A DNA stretch of 26,340 nucleotides from CAZJFC01 sp964545245 (GTDB lineage Bacteria; Pseudomonadota; Alphaproteobacteria; Rickettsiales; 21-14-0-20-44-7): assembly GCA_964545245.1 (NCBI GenBank), contig CAZJFC010000026.1, forward strand, positions 1-26,340, written 5' to 3'. Both the position numbers and the translations under genes were made by a program. The notes under the pieces were generated by a model, which saw only the letters and a list, made by a program, of their open reading frames with translations, was not told the origin of the DNA and made no database searches. Below are positions 1 through 6,399 of this stretch, in pieces (position 1 is the first letter of the stretch; every line of letters starts with the position of its first letter).

Positions 1-51
1 GATGCGGGCGAGCTTGGCGATTTTGGTAACTGTTTTTTCGTCTATCTGCAT
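1..51 (-). CDS. gatC: GatC, Asp/Glu-tRNA amidotransferase subunit C (N-terminus only)
   Basis: The window edge cuts this gene after about 17 codons. The visible residues read MQIDEKTVTKIAKLARI, which matches the usual GatC opening (a short acidic start followed by TVxxIAxLARI). GatC is the small subunit that stabilises GatA in the GatCAB complex, which amidates Glu-tRNA(Gln) or Asp-tRNA(Asn) in the cytoplasm. The ATG lies only 16 bases after the stop of the upstream membrane-protein gene, and a GGA sits in the TAGGAAAA context, so it is probably co-transcribed from the hem cluster. gatA and gatB would be expected beyond the edge. The identification rests on a short stretch but the pattern is distinctive. 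Confidence 0.82.
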   Translation of the reverse strand, partial: MQIDEKTVTKIAKLARI

Positions 52-67
52 AAGGGTAATTTTTTTC

Positions 68-1555
68 CTAATATATTTTGTGGCGGTTACGGGTCAAGCG
101 GTTTAGGGCATAAAGCGCGATAACCGAAAAGAGGGAAATATACCAGCCGGTTCTCTGGTTGCTGTCTGCTTTATATTCAATCAGGGCGATTCCAGGCTTT
201 TTGAAGCGGATTTTCATTAATCCGGTTTTTTTATCGGGGGTGATTTCGTGGTGCGATTTCCAGTTAGGGAAATAAAACTGTGGTATCAGGAATTCCCCGG
301 CATAGTCTGAAACTGCAATGATTTTATTCGGCCTGATGATTACATCGAGCCTGGGGAATTTGATATTACGCAGTTTGGCGAGGTCTTTATGTTCACCGGT
401 AATAACCATTTCCTGCGGCACGGTGCGCGGGCGGTAATCGTCAACCGTGATGGTATGGTGGTCAAGATATTTTGCCGGGTTTTCGCTGTTTATGGCGGTG
501 ATGAAAGGTATGTTGAGTGCCAGTGCGATTATTATGACGGGAATGAGGTTGCGCCGGATGATCGCGCTATGGCGCAAGATTATGCATGCCGCGAGAGATG
601 CAAAGAGCAGGAACCGCCACGGGAAGGAGAGTTGCTGCAACGGGGTGATGGTTTCCCAGAGGAAGGCGCTGGCGCCGATGCACATGAAAAGGCTGGCGAT
701 TATTATAGCGCCCCATAGCAGGTTTTTATGAAGGCTGGGTAGGGTAATAAGAAGCAGGAAGATAGCGATTGCGGAAAAAGGTATGGAGGCATGGGTAAAA
801 TCCAGGAAATGCTCCGCGTAATTGTAATAGCCGATTCCGAGTTGTGAGCTGATAAGGCCGGAATTGAGGACTGCCGGAACCCAGTAAATTGCGGCAATGC
901 CCACGCCCATCAATATAGGCAGGAACAGCCCGCTCCTTCTTTCCATTATATTTTTGGCAATGGCGATTGCCAGTATGAACGGCGCGGTGAGCGGGTGGGC
1001 GAATACCAGCGCGGCGGCGGTGAGCGCGGTTCCGTAAGTTGAACTGCGGTCATTGTAATAAAGGAAAAGCGGCGCAAGGGCGAGCAGCCATAGTTCCGCC
1101 AGCGCGAAGCGGTAATATAGATCCACGCCGAGGTGATACGGCATCAGCATATAAAGCACCGCGCAGAGGAAGGCGGTTTTTTCGTCCGCAAGCTGGAGCA
1201 GGTAGCGGAACATGAAAATGCCGGAAAGGGCGATGGCAAGGGTTGCGTTGCTGTAAAGCGCGAGATAGCCTTCAGGGAGGGAGAGCACGGCGTCCAGCCT
1301 GTTAAGGGGATAAAAAATAATTCCTGTGTAATAATGCAGCATCGGGAAATAGGTGATGATCGGCGAACCAAAACCGGATTCGGCATGGATAAGCCAGCGC
1401 GGGAACAGATCGCCCTGAAGGAGTTGCCACGAAAACTCCCGCATGATGATAAGGTGGTTGACGGCGTCATGCCCCTTGATGCCCATGAAAAAAAGCGGCA
1501 GGCATGAGGCAATGGCGATTAGCGCAATCCGTAACTTGTAATTACCTGGTTTCAT
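68..1555 (-). CDS. Polytopic membrane protein, PTPS-related (GT-C-like) family
   Basis: A 495-residue integral membrane protein with roughly ten hydrophobic segments and a soluble C-terminal portion (about residues 360-470) before a last helix. After the first helix it has a GHD...H motif and then the sequence LFPRW...GFGSPIITYFPML, typical of the 6-pyruvoyl-tetrahydropterin-synthase-related membrane family (PF10131). That family resembles GT-C glycosyltransferases and YfhO-type proteins, which transfer sugars from lipid carriers outside the membrane. Substrate and reaction are unknown, and despite the family name it is not a pterin enzyme. ATG 1555 is chosen over the adjacent TTG 1558 because GAGGA lies at a good distance. 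The start overlaps the end of hemD by 14 bases, so translation is probably coupled. Confidence 0.75.
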   Translation of the reverse strand: MKPGNYKLRIALIAIASCLPLFFMGIKGHDAVNHLIIMREFSWQLLQGDLFPRWLIHAESGFGSPIITYFPMLHYYTGIIFYPLNRLDAVLSLPEGYLALYSNATLAIALSGIFMFRYLLQLADEKTAFLCAVLYMLMPYHLGVDLYYRFALAELWLLALAPLFLYYNDRSSTYGTALTAAALVFAHPLTAPFILAIAIAKNIMERRSGLFLPILMGVGIAAIYWVPAVLNSGLISSQLGIGYYNYAEHFLDFTHASIPFSAIAIFLLLITLPSLHKNLLWGAIIIASLFMCIGASAFLWETITPLQQLSFPWRFLLFASLAACIILRHSAIIRRNLIPVIIIALALNIPFITAINSENPAKYLDHHTITVDDYRPRTVPQEMVITGEHKDLAKLRNIKFPRLDVIIRPNKIIAVSDYAGEFLIPQFYFPNWKSHHEITPDKKTGLMKIRFKKPGIALIEYKADSNQRTGWYISLFSVIALYALNRLTRNRHKIY

Positions 1556-2183
1556 CAATTTTCCTCACCATAGATTCCATATCCGGCTCATCGGCGATGT
1601 AAACGTTTTTCCACAGATCGGCGTTATATTTGGCCATTTTTTCGCTGATGAACACCGCATCGATATGCTTCAGCTTATCAAGCAGGTTCTCATTTTTGCA
1701 CAGCGCCACAAAATTTTTATAAGTTGCATATGAGAAAAAAGTCGCAACTTTCACCTCCGCCAGTTTTCCGGCAAAACCCTTGCTGAAAGCCGCAACGGGG
1801 AGTGATTCATAAACAACCGCATCCTCCGCGTCATAGCCTTCCTCAACCAGTATTTTTGTAAGATCGAGCGTAATGTTATCACCGCGCAGGTAAACGATTT
1901 TTCCATCCTGCGGCGCGAAATTACCGAGGATATGGTCCATCAGCTCAATCGCGTTTTTCCCATGCTCAGGGATGGCGGCAAGCGTTGCGCCCTGCGGTAC
2001 GAACTCACGCGCATTGGCGCTGGTGATGATATAACCCTGGATTTTTTCGTTTTTGAAACGTGATAAATCCGGCTGCAATTTGCGGATGGTGATAAGCGGC
2101 TCGGAGAGAGTTTTATGCAATTTTTCCTCAAGCAACCGGATAGTGTTTTCCGCTTCATGCGCGGGGCGGGTGACTAGAATCAT
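1542..2183 (-). CDS. hemD: Uroporphyrinogen-III synthase
   Basis: A 213-residue cytoplasmic enzyme that should cyclise hydroxymethylbilane, inverting ring D, to give uroporphyrinogen III, the branch point to haem, sirohaem and cobalamin. HemD is poorly conserved. Support comes from the N-terminus MILVTRPAHEAENT, the internal ITSANA segment near residue 60, the KIVYLRGDNI and VVYES segments typical of the two-domain fold, and above all its position directly after hemC. The open frame extends upstream, but ATG 2183 is chosen because GGGAGG lies 7-8 bases before it and the first domain motif (TRP) begins at once. It starts 4 bases after the hemC stop and overlaps the next gene by 14 bases. At 213 residues it is somewhat shorter than common homologues of about 240. 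Confidence 0.85.
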   Translation of the reverse strand: MILVTRPAHEAENTIRLLEEKLHKTLSEPLITIRKLQPDLSRFKNEKIQGYIITSANAREFVPQGATLAAIPEHGKNAIELMDHILGNFAPQDGKIVYLRGDNITLDLTKILVEEGYDAEDAVVYESLPVAAFSKGFAGKLAEVKVATFFSYATYKNFVALCKNENLLDKLKHIDAVFISEKMAKYNADLWKNVYIADEPDMESMVRKIDETR

Positions 2184-2187
2184 GGCG

Positions 2188-3185
2188 TTACCTCCCCATT
2201 TTTTGCAGGAGTTCAGCGCCGATTTTCTCACCGAGCTGTTTCGCTTCGGAAGTTTTCGCGCGGTCAGAGATGCGGTAAATTTCATCGCCCCCACTCTCAC
2301 TATTCTCATTGGCAACAATTGCCTTCAGTTCGATCTCATCGCCATCCACCACTGCGTGGGCGGCGATCGGCGTGTGGCAATTCCCGCCATAAGTGGCGAT
2401 TAAGGCGCGTTCGCAAACAGCGCGGATGAAGCTTTCCTCGTGGTTGATTGCGGAAACCAGCCTGATTGTTTCCTCGTCATCTGCACGGGCGGCAATTGCG
2501 ATTATCCCTTGCCCGGCGGCGGGGATTATCTCGCTGGTTTCAACCGGTTTTCCGCCGCTTTCAATCGCGAGCCTGTCCAGCCCCGCTTTTGCGAGCAGCG
2601 TTGCGTCCACCACCTTGTTTTTGAGTTTTTCCAGCCGTGTCGGCACATTGCCGCGGAAGTAGACGATCTCCACATCCGGGCGCAGCGCCTTCACCTGCAC
2701 GCTGCGGCGCGGTGACGAAGTCCCAAGTTTTGCGCCTTGCGGCAATTCGGAAATCGAGTTCGCGCCGAGGAGGACATCACGCGGGTCGGCGCGTGCAAGG
2801 CGCTCGGCGAGCTCGGTGGCGCCGCCGAGCTCGCCAAGGTGAAGATCGTCGCGAGCACCGACAAGACCTCGCGCGACATCGAGCNNNNNNNNNNCACCGC
2901 CGCAATCGCGATTTTCCCGCTGATGGTTCCGGGGACGTCCTTCAGCGAATGCACTGCGATGTCGACTTCGCCGTTCAGCAGCGCGGTGTCAATCTCGCGG
3001 GTGAAAAGCTCCTTGCCGCCAAGCGCGGTCAGGTTCGCCTCCGGGTTTGCGTCGCCGGTGGTGAGGATGGTTTTCACCTCCATTTCCAGCGCCGGGTATT
3101 TGTTGGAAAGTGCCTCTTGCACCATTCGGGTCTGTACTAACGCAAGCTTGCTGCCGCGTGTTCCTATTGTGATTTTCTGTTTCAT
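2188..3185 (-). CDS. hemC: Hydroxymethylbilane synthase (porphobilinogen deaminase), interrupted by an assembly gap
   Basis: HemC polymerises four porphobilinogens into hydroxymethylbilane. The 5' part (97 codons, 3185-2895) begins MKQKITIGTRGSKLALVQT and includes the HSLKDVP motif. The 3' part includes DPRDVLLG, GTSSPRR, FRGNVPTRL and the cofactor-attachment motif GGNCHTP. The two parts lie in different frames because of 85 GC-rich bases plus ten Ns at 2800-2894. If those 95 bases are removed, the halves join exactly as IAAV-LARADPRD, giving 301 codons including stop and the same spacing from KDVP to DPRD (20 residues) as in E. coli HemC, with the dipyrromethane Cys at position 238. The gene is therefore probably intact in the organism. 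It is the first gene of hemC-hemD, with a promoter just upstream. Confidence 0.93.
2800..2894. other. Assembly gap (10 N) with attached GC-rich foreign-looking segment
   Basis: Bases 2885-2894 are N. The adjoining 2800-2884 is about 70% G+C, well above the surroundings, and contains an 11-bp perfect inverted repeat (2806-2816 with 2825-2835, 8-base spacer). Read on the plus strand it is open and has strongly G/C-ending codons (GALG-like segment, then KVKIVASTDKTSRDIE), unlike the host genes. Its removal restores the hemC frame and the expected family spacing exactly. The best reading is a chimeric contig end kept at a scaffold join. A real insertion is less likely. Confidence 0.8.
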
Positions 3186-3194
3186 TATCGCCCT

Positions 3195-3224
3195 ATAATA
3201 ACACAACCATACCTAGAAAGTCAA
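3195..3224 (-). promoter_or_regulatory. Predicted sigma-70 promoter of hemC-hemD
   Basis: On the minus strand TTGACT (3224-3219), an 18-base spacer and TATTAT (3200-3195) are followed after nine bases by the hemC ATG. A start point about 7 bases past the -10 would leave a leader of only about 3 nt, so the message may be leaderless. Confidence 0.6.
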
Positions 3225-3320
3225 GTTTTTAGTTTATCTAAATCTCTATACAATACAATGACTTGTAAAAATAATTGTAGGAAGCTTCCAAAATCAGGTA
3301 AGAAAAATCCACGGCCATTC

Positions 3321-3845
3321 CTACCCCAGTTCGGCGAGATATTCCTCGACATGTTTCACGTAATTCTCGGCGGAAATTGGTATAAAATCAATCTCTTCCT
3401 GAGTGAGGTCGCGGAAATATTTCGCCGGCCTTCCTGCCCAGAGCTGGCCTTTCGGCACGCGCTTGCCGGGTGTTACCATCGCGCCCGCCGCCACCATTGC
3501 GCCGGATTCCACAACCGCGTCATCCATCACGATAGCGCCCATGCCGATGAAGGCATTATCCCCGATCCGGCAGGCATGGAGCAGGGCGGCATGGCCCACA
3601 GTGACGCCGGAACCGATGATCGTCGGGTGGCCGCCGCGTGTCACATGGATTGACGTCCCGTCCTGGATGTTGGTGCGCTCGCCGATGCGGATTTCCGCCA
3701 CATCGCCACGGATGGTGACATTGAACCAAATACCGACTTTCGCCCCAATCTCCACATCCCCGATAACCGCCGAACCGGGCGCGATGAACGCATCGGCGGC
3801 GATTTTTGGGAGGATGCCCTTATATGGCAGAATAAGCGGTTTCAT
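3321..3845 (-). CDS. Gamma-carbonic-anhydrase-like hexapeptide-repeat protein (YrdA/CaiE type)
   Basis: A 174-residue protein made of left-handed beta-helix hexapeptide repeats ([IV]GxxxxI style, for example VIGDVEIGAKVGI, IIGSGVTVGHAALL and RIGDNAFIGMGAIV) with a C-terminal helix. The three metal ligands of the gamma-carbonic anhydrase fold are present: H67, H85 and H90. The R-G-D turn (IRGD, residues 46-48) and QDG (61-63) are also conserved. Members form trimers and bind zinc or iron. Many YrdA-type proteins have little proven anhydrase activity, so CO2 hydration is inferred only. ATG 3845 is preferred over the in-frame codon at 3863 because the -10 box TATACT ends 7 bases before it. It is the last gene of the minus-strand group that starts with two small membrane genes, but has its own promoter. 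Confidence 0.85.
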   Translation of the reverse strand: MKPLILPYKGILPKIAADAFIAPGSAVIGDVEIGAKVGIWFNVTIRGDVAEIRIGERTNIQDGTSIHVTRGGHPTIIGSGVTVGHAALLHACRIGDNAFIGMGAIVMDDAVVESGAMVAAGAMVTPGKRVPKGQLWAGRPAKYFRDLTQEEIDFIPISAENYVKHVEEYLAELG

Positions 3846-3851
3846 ACGTGC

Positions 3852-3879
3852 AGTATAGCGCAATTTCGGGCGGCGGCAA
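3852..3879 (-). promoter_or_regulatory. Predicted promoter of the hexapeptide protein, first of three near-identical promoters
   Basis: TTGCCG (3879-3874), 16 bases, TATACT (3857-3852), with the ATG 7 bases further on. The same hexamers with the same 16-base spacing recur before the genes at 4397 and 4948. The upstream half lies in the 181-bp repeat. The geometry suggests a leaderless message. Confidence 0.6.
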
Positions 3880-4052
3880 GGGGGTGGAAGTCATGGGCCA
3901 TCGTCACCCCGTGCTTGTCACGGGGTCTGGTTCAGATGGCAACGCAAGTGCGTGCTTCGCTAACCGGATCGCGCAACAAGTGCGCGATGACGTTCCTAGC
4001 TTGTTGTTGTAAATAAAAAACGGATCAGCGCGAAGCCGAATGCGAAAGCAAA
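3872..4052. repeat. 181-bp perfect direct repeat, copy 1
   Basis: Identical base for base to 4426-4606. It runs from the -35 region of the promoter for the hexapeptide gene, through a spacer with the hairpin ACCCCGTG-cttgt-CACGGGGT (about 3906-3926) and a GCGCGATGACG end, into the last 18 codons plus stop of the small membrane gene at 3996. A diverged remnant of the left part is seen near 4977-5000. Confidence 0.95.
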
Positions 4053-4397
4053 CCCGGTATAGAAATGCTCAAGGCTAACTGTTTGTTTTCCCTTACGTTT
4101 CAGTTTTGAGCCGATGAGGTGCATAATAAACCCGGCGATAAATGGGAATATAACCAGATACGCAATTTGCGCTAAGTTATTCTGGATAAAATGCTCAGGA
4201 ACTATTTTTACGGAAATGAAGCCTATGAAAGCGCCAAAAGCCAAGTGAACAAGGAAAATAACCGACTTTGCCATAACTCTGGTAGTTGATTTTCGTGAGC
4301 GGCGCGAGCGAAGTCTCAGCAACCGCCACAAATGTTCAAATATGGCGAATAAAATTTCACCTATTATCTGGAACAATGCCTCAAGTAAAATTTCCAT
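3996..4397 (-). CDS. Small four-helix membrane protein, paralogue A
   Basis: A 133-residue hydrophobic protein of unknown function with about four membrane segments (residues 5-22, 43-63, 75-96, 112-130) and a basic patch (RLRSRRSRKS, 28-37) in the first loop. It resembles the neighbouring 132-residue protein at 4550-4948. From the second helix on they align at a low but visible level (GAFIG/GAMIG, FPFIAG/FSPLIIG), and their last 18 residues, FAFAFGFALIRFLFTTTS, are identical in DNA as well. The start is placed at ATG 4397 (MEILL), not at the upstream in-frame ATG 4448, because the promoter TTGCCG-16-TATACT lies between them. I do not recognise the family. Confidence 0.65.
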   Translation of the reverse strand: MEILLEALFQIIGEILFAIFEHLWRLLRLRSRRSRKSTTRVMAKSVIFLVHLAFGAFIGFISVKIVPEHFIQNNLAQIAYLVIFPFIAGFIMHLIGSKLKRKGKQTVSLEHFYTGFAFAFGFALIRFLFTTTS

Positions 4398-4405
4398 ATC
4401 AGCGA

Positions 4406-4433
4406 AGTATAGTGCGATTTCCTGTGGCGGCAA
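4406..4433 (-). promoter_or_regulatory. Predicted promoter of paralogue A
   Basis: TTGCCG (4433-4428), 16 bases, TATACT (4411-4406), with the ATG 9 bases after the -10. There is no Shine-Dalgarno sequence in the short leader. It is nearly identical to the promoters at 3852-3879 and 4957-4984. Confidence 0.6.
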
Positions 4434-4606
4434 GGGGGTGGAAGTCATGGGCCATCGTCACCCCGTGCTTGTCACGGGGTCTGGTTCAGATGGCAACGCA
4501 AGTGCGTGCTTCGCTAACCGGATCGCGCAACAAGTGCGCGATGACGTTCCTAGCTTGTTGTTGTAAATAAAAAACGGATCAGCGCGAAGCCGAATGCGAA
4601 AGCAAA
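4426..4606. repeat. 181-bp perfect direct repeat, copy 2
   Basis: Second copy of 3872-4052, offset by 554 bases. It joins the -35 half of the paralogue A promoter to the last 18 codons and stop of paralogue B. Each copy links the 3' end of one small membrane gene to the promoter of the next gene downstream. Confidence 0.95.
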
Positions 4607-4948
4607 ACTGTGATAAAAATTCGTTTTCAACTCTACGTCTTTATTATGCTTTTTAAGGTAGCGGCAAATTAAGGCTACAACAGTTCCAATAATCAGCGGA
4701 GAAAAAATCAGGTTTAAAAAACGCCCTGTGTCACCGGCAATGAGAGATTGCGGAAAGATAAGCAAACTAAGGCTTCCAATCATCGCTCCTGCTACAGCAT
4801 AAAGTGCGCAAATGGTAAAAAATGAGGGTGTGGCAGTGTTAATTTCTGATGCAGAATAGTCTGTATTATTTTTTGCACGATTCCCTAAAAGAGTCTCAAA
4901 AAGGATGATGAAGCCTGTATATACTGCTATCGATAAAAGAATTTCCAT
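4550..4948 (-). CDS. Small four-helix membrane protein, paralogue B
   Basis: A 132-residue hydrophobic protein of unknown function with the same plan as paralogue A: identical first five residues (MEILL), a polar first loop (here GNRAKNNTDYSASEIN instead of a basic patch), helices near 43-64, 77-95 and 113-130, and an identical last 18 residues. The centres of the two proteins differ strongly while their ends and flanks are identical, so either old duplicates exchanged ends recently or the centre was replaced. ATG 4948 is chosen because it follows the -10 box by 9 bases. The upstream in-frame ATG 4999 lies before the promoter. Confidence 0.65.
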   Translation of the reverse strand: MEILLSIAVYTGFIILFETLLGNRAKNNTDYSASEINTATPSFFTICALYAVAGAMIGSLSLLIFPQSLIAGDTGRFLNLIFSPLIIGTVVALICRYLKKHNKDVELKTNFYHSFAFAFGFALIRFLFTTTS

Positions 4949-4956
4949 ATCAGCGA

Positions 4957-4984
4957 AGTATAACGCAATTTTCCGTGGCGGCAA
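4957..4984 (-). promoter_or_regulatory. Predicted promoter of paralogue B
   Basis: TTGCCG (4984-4979), 16 bases, TATACT (4962-4957) and ATG 9 bases later. It differs from the other two copies at only a few spacer positions. A heptamer repeat begins just upstream, at 4994. Confidence 0.6.
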
Positions 4985-4993
4985 GGGGAGTGA

Positions 4994-5036
4994 AGTCATT
5001 AGGATAGTCGTAAGTCATAAGTCGTATGTCGTAAGT
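4994..5036 (+). repeat. Composite heptamer repeat, copy 1
   Basis: Plus-strand units: AGTCATT, bridge AGGAT, then AGTCGTA, AGTCATA, AGTCGTA, TGTCGTA and a partial AGTAAAA. It is one of seven elements in the window with the order AGTCATT-type units, AGGA-type bridge, AGTCRTA-type units. Confidence 0.85.
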
Positions 5037-5040
5037 AAAA

Positions 5041-5270
5041 ATGGTTAATGTCATTCCCGCGCAGGCGGGAATCTTACTGGATCGCGTCGCTTTGCTCGCG
5101 ATGACGTTTTGAATAGCTGAGAATAAAAAACTGAAACTGGAAAACAAGCAGCACCTCACCCCGACCCTCTCCTCATAGGAGAGGGAGTTACGATTCTCCC
5201 TCCTATCAGGGGGGACGAAAGGGGGGTGGTCACTTACGACTTCCTGATAACTAACAACTAATGACTACAC
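5041..5270. repeat. Repeat mosaic filling the paralogue B - argC spacer
   Basis: This gene-free stretch holds, in order: a palindrome ATTCCC-N8-GGGAAT (5053-5072); a GTCATT...ATGACG element half (5050-5106); a 9-bp hairpin CCCTCTCCT-CAT-AGGAGAGGG (5165-5185) preceded by CACCTCACCCC; a second imperfect hairpin TCCCTCCT-atc-AGGGGGGA near 5197-5215; and an inverted composite heptamer repeat (5231-5271) that reaches the argC stop. I see no coding potential. Confidence 0.75.
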
Positions 5271-5271
5271 T
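5231..5271 (-). repeat. Composite heptamer repeat, copy 2
   Basis: Minus-strand order: AGTCATT, AGTTGTT, AGTTATC, bridge AGGA, AGTCGTA, AGTG. It abuts the argC stop codon. Confidence 0.8.
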
Positions 5272-6284
5272 CAAGGAAACACCGCCGTCTGGTTCAGCCC
5301 GGTGTTTTCCGGCAGGCCGAAGATGAGGTTCATGTTCTGCACTGCCTGTCCGGATGCGCCTTTGTTGAGGTTGTCTATCACTGAAATAATTGTCGCGTTG
5401 CCCGGTTTCTGGCCTTCAAAAATGTTGAAGAAACAATAGTTTGTGCCGCGTACCATATGGGTGGAGGGAACCAGTTCGCCATCGAGCAATTTCACGAATT
5501 CCTCATTGGCGTATTGCTTGGCCAGCACTGCGCGGGCGGTGGCGTAATCGGTTTTCAGCTTCACGTAAATCGAGCTGCTGATGCCCCGGTTCATTGGGGT
5601 TAGGTGAGGGACGAAGGTGATATTCGCGCCTAAATTCTCTGAAACTTCGGCACTGTGGCGGTGGCCTTTTACCGAATAAGCGGCGATCCCGTCATTCACT
5701 TCGGTATATAGCAGGTTCTGTTTTGCCGAGCGGCCAGCGCCGGTCACGCCGGATTTCGAGTCGATGATGATATCATCCTCATCCACCAGCCCCTGTTTCA
5801 CCAGCGGCAAAAGCGGCAGCAATATCGAGGTCGGGTAGCAGCCGGGGTTGGCGATAATCCGCGCGGATTTAATGCGGTCGCGGTAAAGCTCCACCAGCCC
5901 GTAAACCGCTTCCGGCTGGATTTCCTTCGCGTGGTGCGGGCCGTACCATTTTTCGTAAAGCTCGATATCCTGAATGCGGAAATCGGCGGAAAGGTCGATA
6001 ATCTTGATATGCTTCGGCAGTTCCTTAATGACTTTCTGCGAGGTTGCGTGCGGCAGGCAGCAGAAGGCGACATCAACATTGGCAAAGTCGACTTCCTCAA
6101 GCTTCACGATCTTCGGCAGCGTTTTCGCGGCAAAATGCGGATAGATTTCCGCCATCTCCTTTCCAGCGTTGGATTCCGCCGCAAGGGATTGCACGTTAAC
6201 ATCCGGGTGCTGCAATAAAATACGCAACAACTCCGCGCCTGTATAACCGCTTGCGCCAATAATAACCGCTTCAATTTTCTTCAT
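5271..6284 (-). CDS. argC: N-acetyl-gamma-glutamyl-phosphate reductase
   Basis: A 337-residue NADPH-dependent enzyme of arginine synthesis that reduces N-acetyl-gamma-glutamyl phosphate to the semialdehyde. The N-terminus has the nucleotide-binding motif IGASGYTGAELLR. The catalytic cysteine is C149 in NPGCYPT. The KSGVTGAGR segment and the GHRHSAEV segment with the catalytic histidine follow, and the length is normal for the longer ArgC type. ATG 6284 is chosen because the Rossmann motif begins at once and AGGAATATT lies upstream; the longer in-frame extension has no family sequence. No other arg genes lie nearby. The gene is divergent from the symporter gene at 6400. Confidence 0.96.
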   Translation of the reverse strand: MKKIEAVIIGASGYTGAELLRILLQHPDVNVQSLAAESNAGKEMAEIYPHFAAKTLPKIVKLEEVDFANVDVAFCCLPHATSQKVIKELPKHIKIIDLSADFRIQDIELYEKWYGPHHAKEIQPEAVYGLVELYRDRIKSARIIANPGCYPTSILLPLLPLVKQGLVDEDDIIIDSKSGVTGAGRSAKQNLLYTEVNDGIAAYSVKGHRHSAEVSENLGANITFVPHLTPMNRGISSSIYVKLKTDYATARAVLAKQYANEEFVKLLDGELVPSTHMVRGTNYCFFNIFEGQKPGNATIISVIDNLNKGASGQAVQNMNLIFGLPENTGLNQTAVFP

Positions 6285-6332
6285 AATATTCCTACCGCAA
6301 TGAGGTGTATTGCACCGCAAGATAATTTTGAC

Positions 6333-6361
6333 TTGTCATTGCGGGATTCATGGTTTATACC
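6333..6361 (+). promoter_or_regulatory. Possible promoter of the symporter gene
   Basis: TTGTCA (6333-6338), a 17-base spacer and TATACC (6356-6361) lie in the argC/symporter divergent spacer, giving a leader of about 30 nt before ATG 6400. The match to consensus is moderate. The TTGTCATTGCGGG text here also resembles the end of the dispersed GTCATTGCGAG repeats. Confidence 0.4.
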
Positions 6362-6399
6362 CGCCCCTCTACGATAAATCAACAGAGAGTGATAAGAGC

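Noticed and set aside
2737..2884. Plus-strand open frame with convincing codon pattern opposite hemC
   Set aside because: The reverse strand of 2737-2799 encodes clear HemC sequence, and the rest is the GC-rich foreign-looking piece next to the Ns. It is an assembly artefact, not a gene of this locus.
2188..3185. hemC as a frameshifted pseudogene
   Set aside because: The frame change coincides exactly with the N run and the odd GC-rich piece, and deletion of 95 bases restores a normal protein.
3996..4948. The paralogous membrane pair as a known immunity or toxin system
   Set aside because: No toxin, secretion signal or known immunity domain is present; only the repeat arrangement is unusual.
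6310..6399. Upstream extension of the symporter reading frame
   Set aside because: The extra 30 residues are not membrane- or family-like, lie over the predicted promoter, and ATG 6400 has a purine-rich ribosome-binding tract.
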